From: an uncultured Oscillospiraceae bacterium
GTDB taxonomy: Bacteria; Bacillota; Clostridia; Oscillospirales; Oscillospiraceae
DNA: 16,712 nt
Assembly: GCA_934645175.1 (NCBI GenBank)
Contig: CAKUDE010000040.1
Location: 1 to 16,712, forward strand
Direction: 5' to 3'
The position numbers were made by a program, and so were the translations under genes. Under the pieces are notes generated by a model. It saw nothing but the letters and a program-made list of their open reading frames with translations. It was not told the origin of the DNA and did no database searches. Every line of letters starts with the position of its first letter. Within the stretch, counting starts at the first letter, position 1. This document shows, in pieces, positions 6,722 through 14,744 of this stretch.

Positions 6722-7426
6722 ATGACTTTGAAAGACCACGGACTGATCTATTTGACGCTTTGTGCGGTCGTTATTCTCGCTGCACTGCTGATTTCACGCG
6801 GCGCTTCCGCCATTCCGACCGACAAACCGGACGGTGGTACGGTCGTAATCATCGATGCCGGCCACGGCGGTGAGGACGGCGGTGCTGTCTCCGTAACCGG
6901 ACGGCATGAGAGCCGGTTGAATCTTGCCATTTCGCTGCGACTGCGCGATCTGTTGCATCTTCTGGGGCAGCAGACAAAGATGATCCGCACCGAGGATGTC
7001 TCTGTTTATACGGAAGGCGAGACAATTGCGGCAAAAAAGGTTTCGGACATCCGCAATCGCGTAAAAACCGTTGAACAGACGCCGGGCGCTTTGTTGGTAA
7101 GCATTCATCAAAACCACTTCCCGGAGGGAAAATACCGCGGCGCGCAGGTATTTTACGCAAAAACAGGCGGTAGCGACACACTCGCAAAGCGATTACAAAC
7201 AATTCTGACGACGCAGGTCGATACGCGCAACCACCGGCAGTGCAAGCCGGCGCAGGATGTCTATCTGATGAGTCACATTTCCTGCACGGCGGTTCTGGTC
7301 GAATGCGGCTTCCTGTCGAATCCGGCCGAGGAAGCGCTGCTGCACGAGGCGCAATATCAAAAAAAGCTCGCTGCGGCGGTCTGCTGCGGCGTGATACAAC
7401 ATCTGGAGGAGAAAAATGAAATCTAA
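6722..7426 (+). CDS. cwlD: N-acetylmuramoyl-L-alanine amidase, CwlD-like
   Basis: A 234-aa zinc amidase (Amidase_3) that cleaves the bond between muramic acid and L-alanine in peptidoglycan. In spore formers CwlD takes part in making the muramic-delta-lactam of spore cortex. An N-terminal hydrophobic segment (about 7-25) acts as signal or anchor. The catalytic domain shows IDAGHGG with His48, Glu63 in the HESRLNLA segment, SIHQNH with His129, and VECGFLSN with the catalytic Glu194. The length matches the Bacillus CwlD of about 237 aa. The ATG at 6722 follows a GGGGGTG stretch; a GTG at 6689 in the same frame is an alternative start giving 11 more residues. The end overlaps radA by 11 bp, so the genes form an operon. 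The amidase call is firm; the specific CwlD role is inferred from size, anchor and lack of other domains. Confidence 0.9.
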   Translation: MTLKDHGLIYLTLCAVVILAALLISRGASAIPTDKPDGGTVVIIDAGHGGEDGGAVSVTGRHESRLNLAISLRLRDLLHLLGQQTKMIRTEDVSVYTEGETIAAKKVSDIRNRVKTVEQTPGALLVSIHQNHFPEGKYRGAQVFYAKTGGSDTLAKRLQTILTTQVDTRNHRQCKPAQDVYLMSHISCTAVLVECGFLSNPAEEALLHEAQYQKKLAAAVCCGVIQHLEEKNEI

Positions 7427-8774
7427 AACGATTTTCTGCTGCACGAACTGCGGTAATGAGTCTCCGAAGTGGCTGGGGCGCTGCCCCGCCTGCGGCCAAT
7501 GGAATACTCTGGAGGAGTACACGCCCTCCCCTGTCATTAAGACAGGCTCACGCGATACCGGAGTACGTTCCGGGCCGCGTGCAAAGCGGCTGACGGAGCT
7601 GGAAACGGACGATACCGTCCGTTTTTCCGGCGGAATGAGCGAGCTTGATCGAGTTCTTGGCGGCGGTGTGGTTCGCGGCTCGTTGGTTCTGATCAGCGGC
7701 GCACCCGGTATCGGAAAATCGACTCTCCTATTACAGATCTGCGCAAAAATCTGTGCCGCACAGCGGGTACTTTACGTCTCCGGCGAGGAAAGTGAAAGTC
7801 AGCTTAAACTGCGTGCAAGACGGCTTGGCGTAGAAAGCGACGAGCTGTTTCTGCTTTGCGAAACGGATCTGGACAACCTTCTTGCCGCTACGGAAAGTGT
7901 AAAACCGGATCTGCTGATTGTAGACTCCGTGCAGACACTTTACAGTCAGGACAAGCCTGCCTCCCCCGGCTCGATTACGCAGGTTCGTGACTGCACCATG
8001 CGACTGATGCAGTATTGTAAAAGCTCCGGCGTAACGGTTTTCGTCGTCGGGCATATCAATAAGGAAGGCGCCATCGCAGGACCAAAGGTGCTTGAGCACA
8101 TGGTTGACTGCGTGCTTTACTTTGAGGGAGATGCCAACACTTCCTATCGCCTACTGCGCGCGGCGAAAAATCGTTTCGGCTCGACCAATGAGATCGGTGT
8201 CTTTGAAATGCAAGGTGACGGGTTACGAGAGGTACCGAATCCCTCGGAGATGCTGCTCTCCGGGCGACCCGCAGGCACACCGGGCACCTGTGTGGCCTGT
8301 GTCATGGAGGGGTCGCGACCGATTCTCGCCGAGGTGCAGGCGCTTGTCTGCCCGACTACACTGAATGTTCCGCGCCGCGCTACGAACGGGCTCGATTATA
8401 ACCGCGCGGCCATGCTGTTGGCCGTGTTGGAAAAACGCGGCGGACTGCGCTTTTCTTCTGCGGACGTTTATCTGAACGTCGTTGGCGGACTGCGACTGGA
8501 CGAGCCTGCCTCTGACCTTGCGGTCGTGCTTGCCATCGCCTCAGCGGCGAAGGACACGCCCGTACCGGACACGCTTGCCGCCGTCGGCGAAGTCGGTCTG
8601 ACAGGAGAGATCCGTTCCGTTTCGCAGCTTTCTCAACGTCTGGCGGAGCTGCGCCGACTGGGCTTTACCCGCTGTCTGATCCCACGCGGCGAACGTGCGG
8701 CCTTTCAGACACCGGAGGGACTGGAGCTGCTGCGCGTGAAGAACATCCGCGAGGCAATTGCCGTTGTATTCTGA
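7416..8774 (+). CDS. radA: DNA repair protein RadA
   Basis: The 452-aa protein is a RecA-like hexameric ATPase that promotes branch migration and processing of recombination intermediates. An N-terminal zinc ribbon carries C9, C12, C23 and C26. Walker A (GAPGIGKS, 95-102) and a GEES segment follow. The RadA signature KNRFGSTNE begins at Lys251. The last ~170 residues form the Lon-protease-like domain without proteolytic residues. Length is standard. A GGAGGAGAAA sequence precedes the ATG, inside the end of cwlD. A bidirectional terminator follows directly. Confidence 0.97.
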   Translation: MKSKTIFCCTNCGNESPKWLGRCPACGQWNTLEEYTPSPVIKTGSRDTGVRSGPRAKRLTELETDDTVRFSGGMSELDRVLGGGVVRGSLVLISGAPGIGKSTLLLQICAKICAAQRVLYVSGEESESQLKLRARRLGVESDELFLLCETDLDNLLAATESVKPDLLIVDSVQTLYSQDKPASPGSITQVRDCTMRLMQYCKSSGVTVFVVGHINKEGAIAGPKVLEHMVDCVLYFEGDANTSYRLLRAAKNRFGSTNEIGVFEMQGDGLREVPNPSEMLLSGRPAGTPGTCVACVMEGSRPILAEVQALVCPTTLNVPRRATNGLDYNRAAMLLAVLEKRGGLRFSSADVYLNVVGGLRLDEPASDLAVVLAIASAAKDTPVPDTLAAVGEVGLTGEIRSVSQLSQRLAELRRLGFTRCLIPRGERAAFQTPEGLELLRVKNIREAIAVVF

Positions 8775-8809
8775 AAAATCGTGGCGGACCTCCGTCCGCC
8801 GCGATTTTT
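8774..8809. terminator. Bidirectional terminator after radA
   Basis: A 16-bp stem (8774-8789 with 8794-8809), with one G-T wobble at 8782/8801, has a 4-base loop, five As at the 5' foot and five Ts at the 3' foot. It begins on the last base of the radA stop codon. Confidence 0.92.
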
Positions 8810-8848
8810 AATTTCGCACAAACTTTTTGCAAGTTTTCCCCATTACTG

Positions 8849-8877
8849 TAGACAAATCACAGTTTTTCTGTTAGAAT
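8849..8877 (+). promoter_or_regulatory. Sigma-A promoter for the prfA operon
   Basis: TAGACA (8849-8854) and TAGAAT (8872-8877) are separated by 17 bp, one mismatch each from consensus. Transcription would start about 25 bases before the prfA start. Confidence 0.7.
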
Positions 8878-8908
8878 AAGATGGAATACGAATCATGGAG
8901 CGTTCGAA

Positions 8909-10000
8909 TTGGAACAGACGATAAAAAACAGGCTTCGGCTTGTTGCGGAAAAATATGAGGAGCTGTGCGCGCGTGCGGAGCAGCCGGATTTCTTTGCCGA
9001 CCCCAAAAAGGCTGCCGCCTATCTCAAGGAACAGCGCGAGCTGGAACCGGTCGTAACGACCTTTCGGGCATACGAATCTGCTCTGCGCGATATGCATGAA
9101 GCCGAAGAGCTGATGACCGGCGCAGACGCCGAGCTGCGCGAGCTGTGCCGCGAAGAGTTTTCCGATGCAAAAAAACGCAGCGAACAGTTGGAGCAGGAGT
9201 TGACGCTTTTACTGCTGCCAAAGGATCCAAATGACGGAAAAAGCGTGATCGTGGAAATCCGCGGCGGCGTAGGCGGAGAGGAAAGCGCCCTGTTCGCCTA
9301 TGATCTTTATCGGATGTATCAGCTCTATGCCGCCTCCAGAGGCTGGTCTGTCTCCCTGCTGAACTATAGCGAAACGGAGCTTGGCGGCGTCAGGGAAGCG
9401 GATTTTGAAATTCGCGGTGCGGGCGCCTACTCGCGCCTGAAATTTGAAAGCGGCGTCCATCGTGTGCAGCGCGTACCGGAAACGGAATCCGGCGGACGGA
9501 TTCACACCTCCACGGCAACCGTCGCGGTGCTTCCGGAAATGGAAGAGGCGGATGTGGACATCCGACCCGAGGACATCGAAATGCAGGTGTACCGTTCTTC
9601 CGGCGCAGGCGGTCAGCATATCAACAAAACCTCCTCCGCCGTGCGGCTGATTCACAAGCCGACCGGCATTGTCGTTGCCTGTCAGGAGGAGCGCAGCCAG
9701 TTCCAAAACCGCGAAAAATGTATGCTTATGCTTTCGTCGAAGCTTTATCAGCTGGAGCAGGAGCGCATTGAAACCGCTTACTCCGGTCAGCGCAGAAGTC
9801 AGATCGGCTCCGGAATGCGAAATGAAAAGATTCGCACCTACAATTTCCCACAAAGCCGCGTTACCGATCACCGCATCGGGTTAACGCTTTATAAGATTGA
9901 TTCCATTATGAACGGAGATCTCGACGAGCTGATCGATGCCCTAGTATCGGCGGATCAGGCGGAGAAGCTGCGTCAGAGCGAAGGCAGGCAGGAAGCATGA
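8909..10000 (+). CDS. prfA: Peptide chain release factor 1 (RF1)
   Basis: The 363-aa protein terminates translation at UAA and UAG. The codon-recognition tripeptide is PET (190-192) in RVPETESGGRIHTS, the RF1-type sequence also seen in Bacillus rather than the SPF of RF2. The universal GGQ that triggers peptide release is at 234-236. Length is normal for RF1. The start is a TTG at 8909: no ATG or GTG lies in frame nearby, and GGAG sits 8 bases upstream. An ATG at 8895 is in another frame. The gene overlaps tsaC by 4 bp (ATGA). The RF1 methyltransferase gene prmC, which often follows prfA, is not present here. Confidence 0.96.
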   Translation: MEQTIKNRLRLVAEKYEELCARAEQPDFFADPKKAAAYLKEQRELEPVVTTFRAYESALRDMHEAEELMTGADAELRELCREEFSDAKKRSEQLEQELTLLLLPKDPNDGKSVIVEIRGGVGGEESALFAYDLYRMYQLYAASRGWSVSLLNYSETELGGVREADFEIRGAGAYSRLKFESGVHRVQRVPETESGGRIHTSTATVAVLPEMEEADVDIRPEDIEMQVYRSSGAGGQHINKTSSAVRLIHKPTGIVVACQEERSQFQNREKCMLMLSSKLYQLEQERIETAYSGQRRSQIGSGMRNEKIRTYNFPQSRVTDHRIGLTLYKIDSIMNGDLDELIDALVSADQAEKLRQSEGRQEA

Positions 10001-11031
10001 AAACGCAAATGCTATCGGCCGACCGTCCGGAGGATCTGCGCCTTGCATCGCAGATTCTGAGAAACGGTGGTCTGGTCGGAATACCCACGGAGACCGTCTA
10101 CGGTCTGGCCGCAAACGGTCTGGACGAAACGGCCGTGTCGCATATTTTTGAAGCCAAGGGGCGTCCGCAGGACAACCCCCTGATTCTTCACATCTCCGAA
10201 GCGGCAGAGCTGGATACCCTTTGCCATGACATTCCCGATGCCGCACGGCTTTTGGCCGCGCATTTCTGGCCCGGACCTCTGACGATGGTTCTCCCCGTTC
10301 GGCCACTTGTCCCGAGGCGTACAACCGCCGGGCTGGACACCGTTGCCGTCCGCTGCCCGCGCACAGCTGCGACGCGTGAGCTGATCCGTCTGGCAGGCGT
10401 CCCCATCGCCGCGCCGTCGGCAAATCTCTCCGGCAAGCCCTCGACCACGACCGCGCAGCATGTTCTGCACGACATGGACGGGCGTATTGACGCCATCCTC
10501 GACGGAGGGCCCTGTGAGGTCGGCGTGGAATCAACTATTGTTGACCTCTCCGGCGAAAAGCCCCGCCTTTTACGGCCGGGCGGCATTACACCGGAGCAGC
10601 TCCGAGCGCTTCTCGGCGAGTTGATTATCGATCGCGCCGTTTTGGGACAAATCGACAGAGACGCCGTTGTGCGCGCGCCAGGGATGAAGTACAAGCACTA
10701 CGCCCCCGCCGGGGAAGTACGCATCGTCTCCGGCAGCAGTGAAGCCGCCGCGGCATATGTGCGGCGCCACTTTGCCCCCGGTGATGCCGTTCTCTGTTTT
10801 GAGGAGGAGCTGCCGCTCTACGAGGGCTGCAAGCCGCTTGCCTATGGAAGGCTTGCCGCCCCGGAAACGCTCTCCGCCGGGCTGTTTGCCGCACTTCGTG
10901 CGCTGGACCGCTCGGATATTCGCGTAATCTTTGCACGTTGCCCCGAGGGCGGCGGCATTGCCTACGCCATCGGGAACCGACTGAAGAAGGCCGCCGGCTT
11001 CCATATCGTTGATGCAGAGGCTGAGCAATGA
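9997..11031 (+). CDS. tsaC: L-threonylcarbamoyladenylate synthase, Sua5 type
   Basis: The 344-aa enzyme makes threonylcarbamoyl-AMP from threonine, bicarbonate and ATP, the first step of t6A modification at position 37 of ANN-decoding tRNAs. The YrdC domain (about 10-205) shows GIPTETVYGLAA, a KGRPQDNPL segment, SANLSG and ESTIVDL. A linker carrying PGMKYKHYAP (about 228-237) leads to the C-terminal Sua5 domain, so this is the long Sua5/YwlC form rather than the short TsaC form. It overlaps prfA and the downstream coaE frame by 4 bp each, indicating coupled translation. A link to prfA is common in Bacillota. Confidence 0.95.
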   Translation: MKTQMLSADRPEDLRLASQILRNGGLVGIPTETVYGLAANGLDETAVSHIFEAKGRPQDNPLILHISEAAELDTLCHDIPDAARLLAAHFWPGPLTMVLPVRPLVPRRTTAGLDTVAVRCPRTAATRELIRLAGVPIAAPSANLSGKPSTTTAQHVLHDMDGRIDAILDGGPCEVGVESTIVDLSGEKPRLLRPGGITPEQLRALLGELIIDRAVLGQIDRDAVVRAPGMKYKHYAPAGEVRIVSGSSEAAAAYVRRHFAPGDAVLCFEEELPLYEGCKPLAYGRLAAPETLSAGLFAALRALDRSDIRVIFARCPEGGGIAYAIGNRLKKAAGFHIVDAEAEQ

Positions 11032-13016
11032 AGGTTCTCGGTATCACGGGCGGCACCGGCTGCGGCAAGACGACCCTGCTGCACGCTGCGGGAAGGCTGG
11101 GCGCGTACTGCATCGATTGCGACGAGCTGTACCATTCTCTGCTGGAGTCCGACATTTCTCTGCGCGCTGCGCTGCGTGAGCGCTTCCCTTCCGCCTTCCG
11201 CGGCGATTCCCTCGACCGCAAAGCGCTCGGACGACTGGTATTTCACGACCCGCAGCTGCTCCTCACGCTCAATACCCTGACGCACAGCCATGTCTGCGCC
11301 GCCGTAGATCGTCTGCTGGCGCAGGCACGCGCAAGCGGTTATCCGCTTGCGGCCATTGATGCCATTGCGCTGTTTGAAAGCGGCCTTGCCCGGCGCTGCG
11401 ATCTGACCGTTGCCGTGACCGCACCGGAGGAGCTTCGCATCCGGCGCCTCATGCGGCGTGACGGAATTTCCCGCGACTACGCGCTCTCTCGCATCCGTGC
11501 ACAGAAGCCGGACGAAGATTTTATCCGCATGACCCAATATCATCTGGAAACCCACGGGGAAAGCCCCGAAGCATTTATCAATACCTGTATTCAATTTCTG
11601 AAAGGAGTTATCACAATGGAAGAAAAAAAATACGAGGCAAAGCGCAAAGAGCTGCTCATGGCTCCGAAGAACGGCTATGACCGCATCTCCGCCGAGGATC
11701 TGGCCAAGATGGAGCCGTATTGCAAGGAATACATCGACTTCATCTCCGAGTGCAAGATCGAACGCGAGGCCGTAGACTGGACAATCGCAAAGGCCGAAGC
11801 CGCCGGCTTCAAGCCGCTTGTTCCCGGCATGGAGCTCAAGCCCGGCGACCGCGTTTATGGAAACAACCACGGAAAATCCGTAATTTTCGCCGTCATCGGC
11901 TCAGCGTCTCTCAACAACGGCACGCACATCTGCGCCGCGCATATTGACTCTCCCCGTCTTGACCTGAAGCCCAACCCCCTGTATGAAGACGCCGAAATGG
12001 CATACTTCAAGACCCACTACTACGGCGGCATTAAGAAGTATCAGTGGACGACCACACCTCTGGCGCTGCACGGCGTCGTTGCGAAGAAGGACGGCACCGT
12101 CGTGAAGGTCACGGTCGGCGAGGATCCCTCCGATCCCATCTTCTGCATCACCGACCTTCTGATTCACCTTGCAGGCGACCAGATGCGTAAAACGCTCGCC
12201 GAGGGCGTTACGGGCGAAGCCCTGAACATCCTGCTTGGCAGCCGTCCGCTGACGGATGACGACGGCGCCGACCGGATCAAATTCGCGGTTATGTGCCTTA
12301 TCAATGAAAAATACGGCATCACCGAGGACGATTTCCTCTCCGCCGAGCTGACCATGGTTCCGGCAGGCCCCGCTCGTGAGGTCGGCTTTGACCGCAGCCT
12401 CATCGCCGCCTACGGCCACGACGACCGTGTCTGTGCATATGCGGCATTCCGTCCCCTGCTCGACCTCGATACCCCTGTCAAAACTGCCGTGTGCGTTCTG
12501 GCAGACAAGGAGGAGGTCGGCTCCGGCGGCATCTCCGGTATGCAAAGCCACTACTTTGAAACCTTCATGCACGACCTGTGCAAGGCTACCGGCGCCTGCG
12601 TGCACCGCTGCTTTGAAAAGTCCTTCTGCCTCTCGGCCGACGTCAGCAACGCCTTTGACCCGATTTATGCCGAGACCTGCGATCGCCGCAACAACACCCG
12701 TATCAACTACGGCACGGGCATTTTCAAGTATACCGGTTCGCGCGGCAAGGGCGGCTCGTCCGATGCCGCCGGTGAGGTCATGGCCTATGTGCGCCGTCTG
12801 TTCGAGGACAACGACGTGATCTGGCAGACCGGTGAGCTGGGCAAGGTTGACCAGGGCGGCGGCGGCACCGTCGCCATCTACATGGCAAACCGCAATATTG
12901 AAACCGTAGATGCAGGCGTGCCCGTTCTGTCCATGCACGCGCCGATGGAAATCGTTGCAAAGCTCGACACCTATATGACCTACAAGGGCATGAAAGTGTT
13001 CTACGAAGAAAAGTAA
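11028..13016 (+). CDS. coaE: Dephospho-CoA kinase fused in frame to an M18 aminopeptidase
   Basis: One open frame of 662 codons. Residues 1-196 form dephospho-CoA kinase, which phosphorylates dephospho-CoA in the last step of coenzyme A synthesis: the P-loop GGTGCGKT is at 8-15, followed by a DCDELY segment, DRKALGRLVF, a LFESGLARRCD segment and RRDGISRDYALSRIRAQ. Residues 197-662 form a complete M18 aminopeptidase. There is no linker and no stop between them: the kinase simply runs into the peptidase Met197. An AAAGGAG sits 8 bases before that Met, so the peptidase is probably also, or mainly, made on its own. A TGA lies one base out of frame at 11599-11601, so a 1-bp insertion upstream could have removed the ancestral coaE stop. 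True bifunctional protein, recent run-on, or sequence error are all possible. The two activities are not in the same pathway. Confidence 0.85.
   Translation: MKVLGITGGTGCGKTTLLHAAGRLGAYCIDCDELYHSLLESDISLRAALRERFPSAFRGDSLDRKALGRLVFHDPQLLLTLNTLTHSHVCAAVDRLLAQARASGYPLAAIDAIALFESGLARRCDLTVAVTAPEELRIRRLMRRDGISRDYALSRIRAQKPDEDFIRMTQYHLETHGESPEAFINTCIQFLKGVITMEEKKYEAKRKELLMAPKNGYDRISAEDLAKMEPYCKEYIDFISECKIEREAVDWTIAKAEAAGFKPLVPGMELKPGDRVYGNNHGKSVIFAVIGSASLNNGTHICAAHIDSPRLDLKPNPLYEDAEMAYFKTHYYGGIKKYQWTTTPLALHGVVAKKDGTVVKVTVGEDPSDPIFCITDLLIHLAGDQMRKTLAEGVTGEALNILLGSRPLTDDDGADRIKFAVMCLINEKYGITEDDFLSAELTMVPAGPAREVGFDRSLIAAYGHDDRVCAYAAFRPLLDLDTPVKTAVCVLADKEEVGSGGISGMQSHYFETFMHDLCKATGACVHRCFEKSFCLSADVSNAFDPIYAETCDRRNNTRINYGTGIFKYTGSRGKGGSSDAAGEVMAYVRRLFEDNDVIWQTGELGKVDQGGGGTVAIYMANRNIETVDAGVPVLSMHAPMEIVAKLDTYMTYKGMKVFYEEK
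11601..11607 (+). promoter_or_regulatory. Internal Shine-Dalgarno before the M18 aminopeptidase Met
   Basis: AAAGGAG lies 8 bases before ATG 11616 inside the continuous coaE-M18 frame. It is stronger than the site used by coaE itself, and it overlaps the last A of an out-of-frame TGA (11599-11601). Confidence 0.8.
11616..13016 (+). CDS. M18-family aminopeptidase (internal start of the fused frame)
   Basis: Read from the internal ATG, the product is 466 aa, the normal length for bacterial M18 metallo-aminopeptidases, which remove N-terminal residues from peptides in the cytoplasm using two metal ions. Expected ligands are visible: His109 and Asp111 in AAHIDSPR, Glu299/Glu300 in KEEVGSGG, a DVSNAFDP segment, and His441 in SMHAPMEI near the end (numbers from this start; add 196 for the fusion). 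Substrate preference cannot be told from sequence. This start is listed separately because the ribosome binding site and full family length argue that the ancestral gene began here. Confidence 0.8.
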   Translation: MEEKKYEAKRKELLMAPKNGYDRISAEDLAKMEPYCKEYIDFISECKIEREAVDWTIAKAEAAGFKPLVPGMELKPGDRVYGNNHGKSVIFAVIGSASLNNGTHICAAHIDSPRLDLKPNPLYEDAEMAYFKTHYYGGIKKYQWTTTPLALHGVVAKKDGTVVKVTVGEDPSDPIFCITDLLIHLAGDQMRKTLAEGVTGEALNILLGSRPLTDDDGADRIKFAVMCLINEKYGITEDDFLSAELTMVPAGPAREVGFDRSLIAAYGHDDRVCAYAAFRPLLDLDTPVKTAVCVLADKEEVGSGGISGMQSHYFETFMHDLCKATGACVHRCFEKSFCLSADVSNAFDPIYAETCDRRNNTRINYGTGIFKYTGSRGKGGSSDAAGEVMAYVRRLFEDNDVIWQTGELGKVDQGGGGTVAIYMANRNIETVDAGVPVLSMHAPMEIVAKLDTYMTYKGMKVFYEEK

Positions 13017-13028
13017 TCCTGGCACTTT

Positions 13029-13064
13029 GGGGGGCGGCGGATAGCCGCCCCTCTTTGTTTGTTT
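13029..13064 (+). terminator. Terminator of the prfA operon
   Basis: GGGGCGGC (13031-13038) pairs with GCCGCCCC (13044-13051) around a 5-base loop, extended by a G-T wobble and a G-C pair at the foot. A T-rich tract interrupted by Gs follows. Confidence 0.85.
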
Positions 13065-13122
13065 CACCGAAGATTCACAGGAAAAAACCGCAAAAATCGT
13101 CGGAATAATTTACAACGGTTGC

Positions 13123-13151
13123 TTGTATTTCCGAAAAAAGTCGAGTATAAT
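13123..13151 (+). promoter_or_regulatory. Sigma-A promoter for asnS
   Basis: TTGTAT (13123-13128) and TATAAT (13146-13151) are separated by 17 bp. The leader is about 45 bases and shows no T-box, so asnS is not controlled by uncharged tRNA-Asn in that way. Confidence 0.75.
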
Positions 13152-13203
13152 AATATGAAATACTATTTCGCCGCAATGCGGCAGGGATTGTGAGGGAACA
13201 TCC

Positions 13204-14595
13204 ATGCAGTTGATCCAAGTTCGCGAGCTGTTTAAAAACACTGCGCAATACGCCGGAAAGACCGTCGAGGTCGGCGGCTGGGTGCGCTCCGTGCGCGCTT
13301 CCAAGTCCTTTGGCTTTATCGTCCTGAGCGACGGCACCTACTTTCTCCCGCTTCAGGTCGTTTATCATGACACTCTGGAGAATTTCGCCGAGATTTCCAA
13401 GACCAATGTCGGCGCTGCGCTCATCGTGCGCGGCACGCTCGTGGAAACGCCGGATGCGAAGCAGCCCTTTGAGCTTCAGGCGGAGGAGGTTACGGTAGAA
13501 GGCGCCTCCACACCGGACTATCCGCTGCAGAAGAAGCGTCACACGCTTGAATTCCTGCGTACCATGACGCACCTGCGTCCGCGTACCAACACCTTCCAGG
13601 CCGTGTTCCGCGTGCGCAGTCTCGCTGCATTCGCGATCCACAAGTTCTTCCAGGAGCGCGGCTTCGTCTATGTCCATACGCCGCTCATCACCGGCTCGGA
13701 CTGCGAGGGCGCGGGCGAAATGTTCCAGGTAACGACGCTCGATCTGAATAACATCCCCCGCACGGAGGACGGCAAGGTCGATTACTCCAAAGACTTCTTC
13801 AATAAGCCGACGAACCTGACCGTCTCCGGTCAGCTCAACGGCGAGACATACGCCATGGCCTTCCGCAATATCTACACCTTCGGCCCGACGTTCCGCGCCG
13901 AAAATTCCAACACCACGCGCCATGCCGCAGAGTTCTGGATGATCGAACCGGAGATTGCCTTTGCCGATCTGTCGGACGATATGCATCTGGCGGAGGATAT
14001 GCTCAAGTACGTCATCGCCTATGTTCTGGAAAATGCGCCGGAGGAGATGCAGTTCTTCAATCAGTTTGTGGACAAGGAGCTGCTTGACCGGCTGCACCAT
14101 GTGTTGACCTCGGATTTCGGCCATGTGACCTATACGGAAGCAATCTCCCTGCTGGAGCCGCACAATGCGCAGTTTGAATACCCCGTCCACTGGGGCAGCG
14201 ACCTGCAAACCGAGCACGAGCGCTACCTGACCGAGGTGCTGTTCAAGCGCCCGGTATTCGTGACGGACTATCCGAAGGAAATCAAGGCGTTCTATATGAA
14301 GCTCAACCCGGACGGCAAAACCGTCGCCGCGATGGACTGCCTTGTGCCGGGCATCGGCGAAATCATCGGCGGCAGCCAGCGCGAGGACGACTACGAGGTT
14401 CTGCTTGCGCGCATGAACGAGCTTGGCCTCAAGCCGGAGGATTACGGCTTCTATCTGGATCTGCGCAAGTACGGCACGGCGCGGCACGCGGGCTTCGGCC
14501 TCGGCTTTGAGCGCTGCGTCATGTATTTGACAGGCATGGGCAACATCCGCGACGTGATCCCCTTCCCCCGCACGGTCAATAACTGCGAGCTTTAA
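13204..14595 (+). CDS. asnS: Asparaginyl-tRNA synthetase
   Basis: The 463-aa class IIb synthetase charges tRNA-Asn with asparagine. The N-terminal OB-fold that reads the anticodon (about 15-105) includes [17 protein letters not shown]. The catalytic domain shows motif 2 [17 protein letters not shown] and motif 3 [15 protein letters not shown] followed by [11 protein letters not shown], in the AsnRS form. Length is typical. The ATG follows GAGGGA. It is a single-gene unit between its own promoter and a strong terminator. Its presence implies direct charging of Asn, although an additional indirect route via GatCAB cannot be excluded from this window. Confidence 0.96.
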   Translation: MQLIQVRELFKNTAQYAGKTVEVGGWVRSVRASKSFGFIVLSDGTYFLPLQVVYHDTLENFAEISKTNVGAALIVRGTLVETPDAKQPFELQAEEVTVEGASTPDYPLQKKRHTLEFLRTMTHLRPRTNTFQAVFRVRSLAAFAIHKFFQERGFVYVHTPLITGSDCEGAGEMFQVTTLDLNNIPRTEDGKVDYSKDFFNKPTNLTVSGQLNGETYAMAFRNIYTFGPTFRAENSNTTRHAAEFWMIEPEIAFADLSDDMHLAEDMLKYVIAYVLENAPEEMQFFNQFVDKELLDRLHHVLTSDFGHVTYTEAISLLEPHNAQFEYPVHWGSDLQTEHERYLTEVLFKRPVFVTDYPKEIKAFYMKLNPDGKTVAAMDCLVPGIGEIIGGSQREDDYEVLLARMNELGLKPEDYGFYLDLRKYGTARHAGFGLGFERCVMYLTGMGNIRDVIPFPRTVNNCEL

Positions 14596-14603
14596 CGGAC
14601 AGC

Positions 14604-14635
14604 AAAAATCCCTCCCGAGTGGGAGGGATTTTTTT
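14604..14635. terminator. Bidirectional terminator between asnS and the pilin-like gene
   Basis: A perfect 13-bp stem (14604-14616 with 14621-14633) has a 4-base loop, a T7 run downstream and five As upstream. It should stop asnS and, on the other strand, the converging gene whose stop is about 110 bp away. The remaining bases to 14744 show no gene. Confidence 0.93.
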
Positions 14636-14744
14636 GCTCTGCCCGGCGAAGAGCAGCCGGGCAAAGCGGGGAAAACGTAAAATGTGTGGAAAGGGTGCGG
14701 GAACTCATGGGATATACGCTAATGATACACGTGCAATTTCCGAC

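Noticed and set aside
9209..9871. 220-codon minus-strand open frame opposite prfA
   Set aside because: Antisense of RF1 across its GGQ region, with no independent evidence.
11901..13067. 388-codon minus-strand open frame opposite the M18 region
   Set aside because: Composition shadow of the aminopeptidase, with no start signal or recognisable domains.
13152..13203. Possible T-box leader for asnS
   Set aside because: The leader is only about 45-50 bases and lacks T-box structure or an antiterminator.
13075..14664. 529-codon minus-strand open frame opposite asnS
   Set aside because: A mirror of a GC-rich plus-strand gene with clear AsnRS motifs; the frame crosses both asnS's promoter and its terminator.
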